In this document: in pieces, positions 23,178 through 31,526 of the stretch
Layout: every line of letters starts with the position of its first letter
Position numbering within the stretch: the stretch's first letter is position 1
Virus record (IMG/VR): IMGVR_UViG_3300008448_000384
Coordinates: 1-31,661 of that record
DNA from: a virus
Reading direction: 5' to 3' (one strand)
Length of the DNA: 31,661 bases
Program-made: the position numbers and the translations under genes
Notes under the pieces: model-generated
What the model was told of the DNA's origin: nothing
What the model saw: only the letters and a program-made list of their open reading frames with translations
Databases searched by the model: none

Positions 23178-25901
23178 ATGTCAAAAGCCTATATTAGTCA
23201 GTATAAAAACCCTTCAAAATTCAAGTTGAAAAATACAACTGTTGAAATACTGATTTATGGTTTAAAACCAAATACTGAACATAAGTTCTATGAAGAAGAT
23301 GTTACTGACATAACACAACATACTTTACAGGTTAAAAAAAGCACTAATTATCAAGCTGTATATAATAATCATCTTAATAATAATAAGAGTCAGAATAAAG
23401 ATTCATCTGGAAATGCTATTCCATATAATGCAGATCATATTAATAGAAAAATATTTTTTGATGATTATAATTTTAGTGATACTAATACTAGAAAAGATGA
23501 TGTAATAACGATAGGTGAGATAGGTGATCCATTAGTTACAGATGAAAATGGTACTCTAGCATTTTATTTCTTCGTACCCGAAACGAATACTAGTCAAGAA
23601 CTAAAAAAGACTAAATTAAAGTTCGATAACTTTGGTGCTTTTTTAAATAAAAAGTTTATAGTAAAAACTCCTGACGGTACAAGTAAAAAAACTTTAATTC
23701 TTGGAAGAAGTTTACTAAAAAACTATAATATTGATACTATTGATAATAACTCATTTTCAACTGTTGGAGAACCTGCTCCTACTTTTACTTTAGCTCAAAC
23801 GTTTTTTATTGATCCTTCAGTAGTAAAAAACGCTACAGAAGTTAGTATTAGTAGTGTAGAATTATTTTTTAAAGAAAAACCAACTCCTAAAAGTGTTGGT
23901 GGCTTGAAAAGCCCAGGTGTAACTGTTTTATTGGTTCCATGTAAAAATAGATTACCGGTCATAAGCAGTCTCGGTTCTATGCCATCTGCAAGACTAGAAT
24001 ATGATCAAATAAATACAAGTACAGACGCGTCTGTTTCTACTAAGTTTGTATTTGCAGACACCATTCCTACTAAAACAAATACAGAATATGCTATAGTTGT
24101 AAGATATGATGGTAACACACCTGAGTATAAACTATATACAGCAAAAGAAAATGAATGGTTACTAGGTACTAAAACTCTATCTAGTGGTGTAAACGGTCAA
24201 TATATTGGTAATTATTTTACTTATTCTGCTTATACTAGTAATTGGATATCATCAGCAAATATAGATTTAAAATTTAATATTAATGCTGCCAGATATGCTT
24301 ATGAAGGTACTGCTATTTCAAATGTTACTGCTCTAGAAGTTAGAAATAAATCTTATGAATTCATGCATTTTAATGAATTGAACTCGACTACAAATTTCTA
24401 TGGTAATGAAAAAGTTTTTCAGGTAAAATCAAACTTATCAGGAACACTCTCTGTAAGTAATAGTTCTACTACTGTAACCGGCAATGGAACTACTTTTGAT
24501 ACGACATTTTTACAGGGTTCAGATTCAGAATATATTGCTATTAATAATGGAGCAAACGTCGAACTAAGGGAAGTAGTAGGTGTAACATCTAACACGATAC
24601 TAACTATCGATAGACCTACTTCATTTACAAATACGACAAGTACTTTTTATAAGACACCTGTTGCTTGGGTTCATTCACTTAAAAATTCATATTTAGACGG
24701 TGGTAGAGCTAAACTATTAATGCTTTATTATTCACAGGCAAACAGCGATCTATACTTTACTAATAACTCTACTATAGTTGGCGATCAATCCGGCGCTTCA
24801 GTTTCAAACGTTAATATAGTAGATTTTAAAGTAAACAGAATGGTTGCTGCTATTGATACTATTGCTCCTGCACAAGCTACATTTGATGCAGAAGCAAAGT
24901 TTAATTATACTCTAGCGACAAACGGAGATGTCATAGTTGATGCTACTCCTTTCACGCAACCTATTAGAATGTTCAACGAATACTTCTATAAAAAAGAAGA
25001 CGCTATCGTCGTGCCATCTAGATCTCGTGAAATAGTAACTATTAATACATCTCCAATATATGCGTATGAACAGAGTAACGCAGTAGCTATTACTATAACA
25101 CCATCATTTAACAATGATTTTGTTGCACCAAAAATGCAGAGTAATCTAGCTAACATCGTGTTGTATCGTTATGTTATTAATGACGATGATACAAATGAAA
25201 ATACAAAATATGGTAATGCTTTTAGTAAACATATAACTACAAGAATTAATCTTGATCCACAAGTATCTGGTGAAGATTTATTAGTTTACATTACTGGTTA
25301 CAGACCACAGGGTACAAACTTTAGAGTTTATGCAAAACTTTATAACAATAAAGATAAAGATGCGTATGACGATAAAGATTGGAGTTTGTTAGAGTTTAAG
25401 TCTTCAGCAAGTAAATTATTTTCTTCTACTACATCTGATTTGATTGAATTTACTTATGGACTTCCGCAATATCCAAACACAACATTTACTTCAAATGGTG
25501 TTGTAACTACTACAATAAACCAAACAAATGTTATTGGTGTAGATACAACGTTTACTACAAATTTTGCTAATAATGACTTAGTTAAAATATATCCAGCGTT
25601 ATTCCCAAATACTTATGAAATAGCAGTAGTATCAAATGTAGTTAATAATACTTTAATAACTCTACAAACAGAGATATCAAATGTAAGTGTTGCTGGATCT
25701 GGTCTTAAAATAGATAAGTTAGGTTATAAGTATCAGGCTTTCAATAATAAAGCAAATGATAACGTTGCTAGATATTATAGTTCTAGCATGACAGAATTTG
25801 ATAAGTTTGATACATTTGCTCTTAAGATAGTATTCTTATCAAATGATCAATACATTACACCGTTTATAAGTAACATGCGAGCTGTGGCAACATCTACATG
25901 A
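23178..25901 (+). CDS. Tail/baseplate structural protein of marine T4-like type
   Basis: The 907-residue protein starts SKAYISQYKNPSKFKLKNTT. It carries VTDENGTLAFYFFVPETNTS near residue 115-135, then a strand-rich region with AQTFFIDPSVVKNATEVSIS and SVELFFKEKPTPKSV, a layout I associate with fibre-anchoring structural proteins next to DUF4815 genes. It has two copies of a small domain of the form VTGNGTTFDTTFLQGSDSEY (about residue 430 and 780) and one GDQSGASVSN module. No enzyme motif is seen. A baseplate-fibre junction role is probable, but no T4 equivalent could be named. It overlaps the next gene by 4 nt (ATGA), and a GAGGAA site precedes the start. Confidence 0.8.
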   Translation: MSKAYISQYKNPSKFKLKNTTVEILIYGLKPNTEHKFYEEDVTDITQHTLQVKKSTNYQAVYNNHLNNNKSQNKDSSGNAIPYNADHINRKIFFDDYNFSDTNTRKDDVITIGEIGDPLVTDENGTLAFYFFVPETNTSQELKKTKLKFDNFGAFLNKKFIVKTPDGTSKKTLILGRSLLKNYNIDTIDNNSFSTVGEPAPTFTLAQTFFIDPSVVKNATEVSISSVELFFKEKPTPKSVGGLKSPGVTVLLVPCKNRLPVISSLGSMPSARLEYDQINTSTDASVSTKFVFADTIPTKTNTEYAIVVRYDGNTPEYKLYTAKENEWLLGTKTLSSGVNGQYIGNYFTYSAYTSNWISSANIDLKFNINAARYAYEGTAISNVTALEVRNKSYEFMHFNELNSTTNFYGNEKVFQVKSNLSGTLSVSNSSTTVTGNGTTFDTTFLQGSDSEYIAINNGANVELREVVGVTSNTILTIDRPTSFTNTTSTFYKTPVAWVHSLKNSYLDGGRAKLLMLYYSQANSDLYFTNNSTIVGDQSGASVSNVNIVDFKVNRMVAAIDTIAPAQATFDAEAKFNYTLATNGDVIVDATPFTQPIRMFNEYFYKKEDAIVVPSRSREIVTINTSPIYAYEQSNAVAITITPSFNNDFVAPKMQSNLANIVLYRYVINDDDTNENTKYGNAFSKHITTRINLDPQVSGEDLLVYITGYRPQGTNFRVYAKLYNNKDKDAYDDKDWSLLEFKSSASKLFSSTTSDLIEFTYGLPQYPNTTFTSNGVVTTTINQTNVIGVDTTFTTNFANNDLVKIYPALFPNTYEIAVVSNVVNNTLITLQTEISNVSVAGSGLKIDKLGYKYQAFNNKANDNVARYYSSSMTEFDKFDTFALKIVFLSNDQYITPFISNMRAVATST

Positions 25902-26167
25902 CAACACAAGAAGAAGATGTAAAAAAAGATAAGAAAAAACGAAAAAAAATGTTTCGGAAAAAGTATACTAAAACATCTGCTACAGGTATGTTTAAAGATA
26001 AGAAGACCGGATTCATAATAAATAGAAATAAAAATGAATTATTGTTAACGAAAGCGGCAGTACAAAATGCTAAAAAACAAATTGAAGCTGCTGAAAAAGT
26101 GAAAAATCTAGAGAATCAAATAGAAGAACTAAAAAACATTTTAATTAAAGTCGTAGAACGGAATTAA
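25898..26167 (+). CDS. Small basic coiled-coil protein
   Basis: The 89-residue protein has a very basic first third (KKDKKKRKKMFRKKYTK), a middle TGMFKDKKTGFIIN and a heptad-like C-terminal helix (KQIEAAEKVKNLENQIEELK). It is coupled to the previous gene by ATGA, and its stop is 3 nt before the next fibre gene. It may be a fibre-assembly helper or structural peptide. No family is recognised. Confidence 0.75.
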   Translation: MTTQEEDVKKDKKKRKKMFRKKYTKTSATGMFKDKKTGFIINRNKNELLLTKAAVQNAKKQIEAAEKVKNLENQIEELKNILIKVVERN

Positions 26168-26170
26168 TTT

Positions 26171-27316
26171 ATGTCTAAAACACTTTCATCTATCAATACA
26201 GCATCTGACACATTCCAGAACTGGGTTGATAGAACGAATGCTATCATTACACTTATAGACACTGAAGTAGTTACTGCTAATGCGGCTGGAGCTCTAACTT
26301 CTGGTAATGGTTTCGTAAATGGCCACTTTGGAGCAAACACCCTTGTTGCTACAAATATTAAAGGCGGCAACGTTACTACAAATAGTGTTATAACTTTTCA
26401 AACAAATACTGCATTTAGTGCAAACGTTTTAATTAGTCAACAGCTAGCTGTAACTAACTCTGTCGCTTTTTCTAATACGCTTGTAGTAACGGGCAATACT
26501 ACTTTTTCTAATACTCTAGCAGTAACAGGTAATACTACAGTTTCTAACACTCTAGTAGTAAATGGAAGTGTAACGTTCGCAAATACACTAGCAGTAACAG
26601 GTAACACAGCTCTTTCTAACACGTTGGCAGTAACAGGCAATACTACACTTTCTAATACGCTTGTAGTAATTGGTAACACAACTCTTTCTAATACTTTAGC
26701 AGTAACAGGTAATGCTACATTTAGTTCTAACGTTTCAATTAGCCAACAGCTAGCTGTAACTAATTCTGTTTCTTTTTCTAATACTTTAACAGTTGTTGGA
26801 CTTGCTAATGCTTCTGGCGGTCTCAATACAACTACAGCAAATGCTACTACAGGCATTAATGTTGGTGCTAATGTTAATATAACAACTTCTCAGATAAATG
26901 TGGGTAACTCTTCTGTAAATGTAGTAGTTAATTCATCAATGATAGTTCTGAACAGCAGTAATGTTGTTACAGTTTCTACTTTAGCTTCTTCTTTAGGATC
27001 TTTTGTTAATTCAAATACTATTACTTTTACTGGAACTTCTTCACAAGTAATGGATAGTGTAACATTATCTTCTACTAGATCAGCCGAATATCTAATATCA
27101 GCGAATAATAATACAGCAAATGCATATCAAGTTAGTAAAATATTAGTCATACATGACGGCACAACGGCGTATGTGACTGAATACGGAACAATGTTTACTA
27201 ATACTTCGGTTATTGGAATATCTGCTGGAGCAAATGCTACTCATATGTTTATTAATTGTACTCCTGTTTCGACAAACACAACTGTTAAGTTTACTCGATT
27301 TGCACTGGGTGTATAA
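26171..27316 (+). CDS. Repeat-rich tail fibre protein
   Basis: The 381-residue protein starts MSKTLSSINTASDTFQNWVD, a fibre-attachment-like helix. From about residue 100 it becomes a run of 12-residue repeats of the type SNTLAVTGNTTL, seven in direct series. They lie between two copies of ISQQLAVTNSV. The end (VSKILVIHDGTTAYVTEYGT, then CTPVSTNTTVKFTRFALGV) is a compact beta tip. This is the usual layout of trimeric phage fibres: anchor, shaft repeats, tip. The first part shows no chaperone or enzyme. It is likely a side or short fibre involved in adsorption. Confidence 0.85.
   Translation: MSKTLSSINTASDTFQNWVDRTNAIITLIDTEVVTANAAGALTSGNGFVNGHFGANTLVATNIKGGNVTTNSVITFQTNTAFSANVLISQQLAVTNSVAFSNTLVVTGNTTFSNTLAVTGNTTVSNTLVVNGSVTFANTLAVTGNTALSNTLAVTGNTTLSNTLVVIGNTTLSNTLAVTGNATFSSNVSISQQLAVTNSVSFSNTLTVVGLANASGGLNTTTANATTGINVGANVNITTSQINVGNSSVNVVVNSSMIVLNSSNVVTVSTLASSLGSFVNSNTITFTGTSSQVMDSVTLSSTRSAEYLISANNNTANAYQVSKILVIHDGTTAYVTEYGTMFTNTSVIGISAGANATHMFINCTPVSTNTTVKFTRFALGV
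26471..26722 (+). repeat. Seven tandem 36-nt repeats in fibre gene
   Basis: Units begin at 26471, 26507, 26543, 26579, 26615, 26651 and 26687, each coding 12 residues (SNTLxVxGNTTx). Bases vary mainly at third positions, so the units are old or under protein-level constraint. A similar longer element, AATTAG(T/C)CAACAGCTAGC, starts at 26431 and 26737 on either side. The repeat number can change by recombination without breaking the frame. Confidence 0.9.
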
Positions 27317-27318
27317 AA

Positions 27319-27648
27319 ATGGCAACTAAAGCAAACTTAGTAATAGACCAAGGAACAACTTATACAACTGATCTAAACTTGACTGATGAAAATGGTGATC
27401 CTCTAATTCTTTCTGGTTATACTGCAAATTCACAGATTAGAAAACATTATACTTCATCAAACTCTGTAGTTTTTTCTACATCTATAAATGCAACTGCTGG
27501 AGTTATAACTCTCTCATTGACTGCAAATCAAACAGCAAATATGGTTGGTGGAAGATATGTATATGATGTTGAATTAACAGATGCTTCAAATTCTATATCA
27601 AGAATAGTTGAAGGTATAGTTACAGTCACACCACAGGTTACTAGATAA
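27319..27648 (+). CDS. Small beta-sandwich fibre-associated protein
   Basis: This 109-residue protein reads ATKANLVIDQGTTYTTDLNL then TDENGDPLILSGYTANSQIR, followed by ITLSLTANQTANMVGGRYVY and DVELTDASNSISRIVEGIVT. This is the pattern of small immunoglobulin-like/BppU-N-like domains often seen next to phage fibre genes. It has no membrane span. It lies 2 nt after the fibre gene and overlaps the next start by one base. It may be a baseplate or fibre decoration protein, inferred from the fold pattern. Confidence 0.75.
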   Translation: MATKANLVIDQGTTYTTDLNLTDENGDPLILSGYTANSQIRKHYTSSNSVVFSTSINATAGVITLSLTANQTANMVGGRYVYDVELTDASNSISRIVEGIVTVTPQVTR

Positions 27649-27920
27649 TGGTTAATATAGTAGTTTCTGCAAAGAAGTCTATAAGAGTGTCAGCTAATGT
27701 AACAGGAGAAGTCATTCAATCTTCTACTCCAGTTACATTAAAAAATACAACTCAAATTAGTACTAATGCTGGAAGATTAGATCAATTAGCCGATGTTTTA
27801 GAACCAGAAACACCACAGGATGGTTCTACTTTAGTATACAATGCAAATACAGATACATATGAGGTTAAAAAAGTGAATTTGAGTGAAGTAGAAGGCACTC
27901 TAGAAGGTGGAACGTTCTAG
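27648..27920 (+). CDS. Small fibre-linked protein ending in GGTF
   Basis: The 90-residue protein starts VNIVVSAKKSIRVSANVTGE, then polar strands, then DQLADVLEPETPQDGSTLVY with YEVKKVN and an EGTLEGGTF ending. Its last part resembles the end of the next fibre (GSDGYVL...LVYGVLDGGSF), suggesting a shared terminal module. The start shares a base with the previous stop. It is possibly a fibre adaptor, with no specific function known to me. Confidence 0.75.
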   Translation: MVNIVVSAKKSIRVSANVTGEVIQSSTPVTLKNTTQISTNAGRLDQLADVLEPETPQDGSTLVYNANTDTYEVKKVNLSEVEGTLEGGTF

Positions 27921-27922
27921 AA

Positions 27923-27930
27923 TATAAATA
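27923..27930 (+). promoter_or_regulatory. T4-type late promoter for the 676-residue fibre gene
   Basis: An exact TATAAATA lies in a 35-nt intergenic gap. With T4 late spacing, +1 falls near 27936, leaving about 20 nt of leader with GAGGGA at 27944-27949 before ATG 27956. The octamer, spacing and ribosome site agree well, making this the best-formed promoter in the window. Confidence 0.75.
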
Positions 27931-27955
27931 ATTAAAAAAAATAGAGGGACCACTA

Positions 27956-29986
27956 ATGGCAAACCAAATTCAAATTAAAAGAAGTACTACTACAGCAACA
28001 CCAACTTCTCTTGCTAATGGTGAATTAGCTTGGTCATCTAATGGTGATGTACTCTTCATCGGTGCAAATGGTGTTGTAGAACCAATCTCAGGCAAAAGAT
28101 ATCCTGGTACTCTTACTGCTAACCAAGCGCTAGTTGCAAACGCTACTTCTGGCATAGATAAGATTATCGTAGCAAACCTTGTTCCTACTGCTGTATATGC
28201 AAATGGTGCATCTGGAACTGCCGGTCAAATCCTTACTTCTAACTCATCAGGCGGTGTTTATTGGTCAGCTCCCGCGGCAACTACTTCTGGCGCCAATACT
28301 CAGGTACAGTTCAATGATGATGGTGCCCTTGCCGGTGATGCTGACTTTACTTTTAATAAAACAACAAATACACTTACAGTAACAAATATTGCTGGTAATG
28401 GTGCTTCTGTTACCTCTGTTAATGCTGTAACTGTTGGTGGAAATACTGCCTCTGATTTAAATACATATGCAGACAATAAAGCTGCAAATGCTTATTCAAA
28501 TGCAATGTCAGATACACTATCAAGAAATGGTAGTTATAGTGGAAATAATACATTTGCTGGTACAAATACCGTAATCTCATCAAATCTATTTGTTACAGGC
28601 ACTATTAATAGATCACCAACAATTACTCTTGGCGGTGACCTTTCTGGTTCTATAACACTTACAGATCTTACTGGTGGTACACTTACTGCAACTATTGCTG
28701 CTGACTCTGTAGCTCTTGGTACAGATACAACAGGTAACTATGTTGCCTCTATTACAGCTGGTGCTGGTATTTCTGGTTCATCTTCTTCAGAAGGTGGAGC
28801 AGCTACTATTGCTGTAGTTGCAAACAACGGTATAGTTTCTAACTCTTCTGGTGTGTTTGTAAACAGTCAAGACGGTCTTACAACAAACTCTACAGGTGTG
28901 TTCGTTAAGGGCGGTACCGGTGTTACAGTAAATGCTACCGGTGTTCATATTGGTCAAGCAGTAGGTACTTCAGATAACGTAACATTTAATGATATTACTA
29001 TCAACGGAAATACAATTATTGGTAGTAACAGCAGTGATGTTGTTTCTGTTAATGGTAGAATTAATACAGCACTAGTTCCAGCAGCTAACGTTACATATGA
29101 TCTTGGTTCAACAACAATGAGATGGAAAGATCTTTATCTTTCTGGCTCAACACTCGTTCTTGGTAACGTTACTCTTTCTGATGCAACTGGAACACTATCA
29201 ACAAATAATGCTTCTATTAGTGAAAATCTAACAGTATCTGGTAACGCAGTATTAGGTAGTAACTCATCAGATATCGTTTCTATTAATGGAGCAGTTAATA
29301 CTGCTATTACGCCAAGTGCTAACGTAACATATGATCTTGGCACAAATACATCTCGTTGGAGAGAAATTCACGCTGCTAACGTTCACTCAGTAGATGGTTA
29401 TTTCGATGGGAACCTTCAAGTTTCTGGCAACCTTGTAGTTCTCGGTGAAGCATTAACAGTTAACGTTGCAACTCTTGCTGTTGAAGACTCTCTCATCCAG
29501 CTTGCAACAAATAATACATCAACAGACCTTCTTGATATTGGTTTTTATGGAAACTATCAGGTAGCTGGTGGTGCTCATGAACATACAGGTTTATTCAGAG
29601 ATGCTTCTGATGATGGCATTTTCAAAATATTCTATGGTCTTCAAGATTCTCCAACAACATCTGTTGATATAGCTGGTACAGGATATACACAAGGCACATT
29701 ACAGGCTTATCTTAAGTCAAATGGATTAATATCAAATGCAACACATGTTGCTATTACTGCTAACTCAACAGTAAACGTAGCAATTACAGCAAATACATTA
29801 TCATTAGCTACTGCACTTGCAGCTACAGATGGTGGTACTGGATTTGATACATATAATAGTGGTGACTTACTAGTAGCGAATACCGGTAATACTCTATCAA
29901 AGCTCTCGCTTGGATCTGATGGTTATGTTCTTCAGTCAAACGGTTCAGCTCTTGTCTATGGCGTACTAGATGGTGGATCATTCTAA
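27956..29986 (+). CDS. Tail fibre protein with duplicated modules
   Basis: The 676-residue protein starts ANQIQIKRSTTTATPTSLAN, then GELAWSSNGDVLFIGANG, a fibre-attachment head. It carries GTAGQILTSNSSGGVYW at residue 87, a GGDLSGSITLTDLTGGTLTA strand set, and a pair of similar 78-residue blocks starting GSNSSD(V/I)VS(V/I)NG at residues 356 and 434. Both contain ANVTYDLG and an RW(K/R)(D/E) segment. The C-terminus has SLIQLATNNTSTDLLDIGFY, HEHTGLFRDASDDGIFKIFY and ends YGVLDGGSF. It has its own late promoter. The role is probably host recognition. It is less AT-rich and more regularly coded than the small genes before it. Confidence 0.85.
   Translation: MANQIQIKRSTTTATPTSLANGELAWSSNGDVLFIGANGVVEPISGKRYPGTLTANQALVANATSGIDKIIVANLVPTAVYANGASGTAGQILTSNSSGGVYWSAPAATTSGANTQVQFNDDGALAGDADFTFNKTTNTLTVTNIAGNGASVTSVNAVTVGGNTASDLNTYADNKAANAYSNAMSDTLSRNGSYSGNNTFAGTNTVISSNLFVTGTINRSPTITLGGDLSGSITLTDLTGGTLTATIAADSVALGTDTTGNYVASITAGAGISGSSSSEGGAATIAVVANNGIVSNSSGVFVNSQDGLTTNSTGVFVKGGTGVTVNATGVHIGQAVGTSDNVTFNDITINGNTIIGSNSSDVVSVNGRINTALVPAANVTYDLGSTTMRWKDLYLSGSTLVLGNVTLSDATGTLSTNNASISENLTVSGNAVLGSNSSDIVSINGAVNTAITPSANVTYDLGTNTSRWREIHAANVHSVDGYFDGNLQVSGNLVVLGEALTVNVATLAVEDSLIQLATNNTSTDLLDIGFYGNYQVAGGAHEHTGLFRDASDDGIFKIFYGLQDSPTTSVDIAGTGYTQGTLQAYLKSNGLISNATHVAITANSTVNVAITANTLSLATALAATDGGTGFDTYNSGDLLVANTGNTLSKLSLGSDGYVLQSNGSALVYGVLDGGSF
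29021..29488 (+). repeat. Two 234-nt duplicated fibre modules
   Basis: Blocks starting at 29021 and 29255 code similar 78-residue sequences (GSNSSD...NTA...ANVTYDLG...RW). The second diverges after the RW motif, so the end coordinate is approximate. The copies have drifted at DNA level but remain clear in protein, consistent with an old duplication in the fibre shaft. Confidence 0.7.
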
Positions 29987-30003
29987 ATTGAAGGATTTAT
30001 ATA

Positions 30004-30531
30004 ATGATTAATGATGAAAATAAAGAACAATATGCTCTTGCTTATATACAGAAGCAAGAGCACTATATCACAGAGCTGATAAGAAAAAATATAGATTTAG
30101 ATATCAAAGTTAGTATTCTTAACAACTCTGTGATAGCACTTAATAATTCTTTAAATGAATCAGAATTAAAATTTGAAGAATCACAGAAAAATGTAGGTAT
30201 TTCAAATGATATTATGGGTCAGGCTACTAATTCTATAGAAAGTTTAACTATTAAAAATAAAGAATTATCTGATAGAATTGATCAATTAACTAAAACAATT
30301 AGTAATCTGCAAAATGAATGTGATAAATTAAAATCAGATGCTGGATCTTTAACATCACAGAAAGATCAAGCTAAAAATCAATTAAATGATGCTGAACGTA
30401 CTATTGAAAATCATAAAAGAGAATTAGAAAGACAGACACAAGAACTTCAATCTTTGTATAAAGAAAATGAAGATCTTAAGGCAAATATAAATATAAAAAA
30501 ACCTTCTAAAAAGAAGGATGATAATTTTTAA
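30004..30531 (+). CDS. Coiled-coil protein between fibre genes
   Basis: The 175-residue protein is charged and mostly helical: ENKEQYALAYIQKQEHYITE, then heptad-rich stretches (IESLTIKNKELSDRIDQLTK, then a series of ELERQ/EELQ-type helices) with a basic end (KKPSKKKDD). No beta or enzyme motif is seen. The length and continuous heptads suggest a trimeric or dimeric rod, or a fibre chaperone. GAAGGA lies 8 nt before the start. An exact late octamer lies in its last codons and may serve the next gene. Confidence 0.8.
   Translation: MINDENKEQYALAYIQKQEHYITELIRKNIDLDIKVSILNNSVIALNNSLNESELKFEESQKNVGISNDIMGQATNSIESLTIKNKELSDRIDQLTKTISNLQNECDKLKSDAGSLTSQKDQAKNQLNDAERTIENHKRELERQTQELQSLYKENEDLKANINIKKPSKKKDDNF
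30486..30493 (+). promoter_or_regulatory. Possible late promoter octamer before the 244-residue fibre
   Basis: An exact TATAAATA lies in the end of the coiled-coil gene. The predicted start near 30499 leaves about 64 nt before ATG 30563, including an inverted repeat and the palindrome at 30533-30546. The AT-rich coding context makes chance plausible. Confidence 0.4.
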
Positions 30532-30532
30532 T

Positions 30533-30546
30533 CCAGTATATACTGG
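30533..30546. promoter_or_regulatory. 14-nt perfect palindrome CCAGTATATACTGG
   Basis: CCAGTATATACTGG equals its own reverse complement and fills nearly half of the 31-nt gap before the fibre gene. It could be an operator, a cruciform or a short mRNA stem just upstream of GAGG (30555-30558). No T-tract follows, so it is not a normal terminator. Confidence 0.6.
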
Positions 30547-30562
30547 TGAATAAAGAGGCCAT

Positions 30563-31297
30563 ATGGCAAATACAACTATTCAGCTTAAGCGCTCATCTGT
30601 AGCGGGAAAAACACCTAATACAGTTACACTCAGCACAGGTGAGCTGGCTATTAATCTTACCGATAAAAAATTATATTCTTCAGATGGTACAAATATATTT
30701 GAACCTGCAGGTAACGTTACAAATATCAACATTACCGGAGGAATAAAAGCTAATGGTTCTTTTGGCACTGCTGGACAAATTTTAACAAGTAATGGTACTG
30801 CTACTTATTGGTCAACTGTTTCAGGTGGTGGCGGTTTTACAAATGGTCAATCCATATCCGTAAACAATTTTGTAATTACTGGTGCGTTTACTGCTAATAG
30901 TTCTAATGGCACATCAGGTCAAGTATTAACAAGTAATGGTACTGCTACCTATTGGGCATCAACAATTGCTCCAAGAGTAAATACAGCAACTTCCACTGCA
31001 ACTCTTGCGTGGAATAGTGATAATTATGAACAGTATCAACTTACTGCTTTGGCAGAAAATTGCACAATATCTGCAGATTCTGCTACACCAGTAAATGGAA
31101 GAAAAATCATTTTTAGATTTGAAGATAATGGTACAGCAAGATCTTTAACTTGGACTAATGGCGTATCAAATTCGTTTAGAGTTATAGGAACTACTCTTCC
31201 AACTACAACTGTGGCAAACAAAACAGCATATGTAGGCGCTATATATAATTCCACAGATAGTCGTTGGGATGTTATAGCTGTAGCACAAGAAGCATAA
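30563..31297 (+). CDS. Small tail fibre/fibre-tip protein
   Basis: The 244-residue protein starts ANTTIQLKRSSVAGKTPNTV, an attachment head like that of the 676-residue fibre (IQIKRS...GELA). Two copies of GT(A/S)GQ(I/V)LTSNGTATYW follow at residues 68 and 116. The C-terminal domain (LAWNSDNYEQYQLTALAENC, RKIIFRFEDNGTARSLTW, YVGAIYNSTDSRWDVIAVAQ) is a compact beta domain typical of small phage fibre tips. GAGG (30555-30558) is 4 nt before the ATG. It may compete with, or add to, the larger fibre in adsorption. Confidence 0.85.
   Translation: MANTTIQLKRSSVAGKTPNTVTLSTGELAINLTDKKLYSSDGTNIFEPAGNVTNINITGGIKANGSFGTAGQILTSNGTATYWSTVSGGGGFTNGQSISVNNFVITGAFTANSSNGTSGQVLTSNGTATYWASTIAPRVNTATSTATLAWNSDNYEQYQLTALAENCTISADSATPVNGRKIIFRFEDNGTARSLTWTNGVSNSFRVIGTTLPTTTVANKTAYVGAIYNSTDSRWDVIAVAQEA
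30764..30957 (+). repeat. 144-nt spaced fibre repeat
   Basis: Copies begin at 30764 and 30908 and code GT(A/S)GQ(I/V)LTSNGTATYW. The stretch AACAAGTAATGGTACTGCTA is identical in both. A diverged third copy is in the larger fibre gene at 28214. This marks a shared exchangeable fibre module. Confidence 0.85.
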
Positions 31298-31308
31298 AGG
31301 AGAATATT

Positions 31309-31521
31309 ATGGAAATGATTAAAATTGATTTTACAAAGACAAGCGAAGATGGTGTGTATTCTTTTTCTGATGCCTTGCATTTACCAATCAATCATTCATA
31401 TACAGATGAAGAAATTGAAGCAATGAAGCAAGCTAGATTTGACAGATGGTTAGATATGATTTTAAATCCTCCTGAACCTGTGGTGGAAGAACCCGTTATT
31501 CAAGAATCTTCTTCAGAGTAA
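31309..31521 (+). CDS. Small acidic protein after fibre gene
   Basis: The 70-residue protein reads MEMIKIDFTKTSEDGVYSFS, then DALHLPINHSYTDEEIEAMK, a helix and an acidic Pro/Glu end (PPEPVVEEPVIQESSSE). The start at 31309 is preferred over the upstream in-frame ATG at 31264 because AAAGGAGAATATT gives a strong ribosome site and removes overlap with the fibre. FSDALHLP...YTDEEIEAMKQARF looks like a conserved small protein in marine T4-like fibre clusters. Its function is unknown, and an assembly or host-range accessory is possible. Confidence 0.8.
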   Translation: MEMIKIDFTKTSEDGVYSFSDALHLPINHSYTDEEIEAMKQARFDRWLDMILNPPEPVVEEPVIQESSSE

Positions 31522-31526
31522 TTATA

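Noticed and set aside
26471-26722. CRISPR-like array
   Set aside because: The 36-nt periodic units are coding and have no spacers between them, so this is a fibre shaft repeat.
26437-26856. Antisense ORF over the fibre repeats
   Set aside because: It is a shadow of the 36-nt repeats, with repeated VLPVTA-like residues and no ribosome site.
30502-30530. Terminator after the coiled-coil gene
   Set aside because: The 5-bp stem has a 6-nt loop and the T-run is 7 nt away from the stem, so it is too weak to call.
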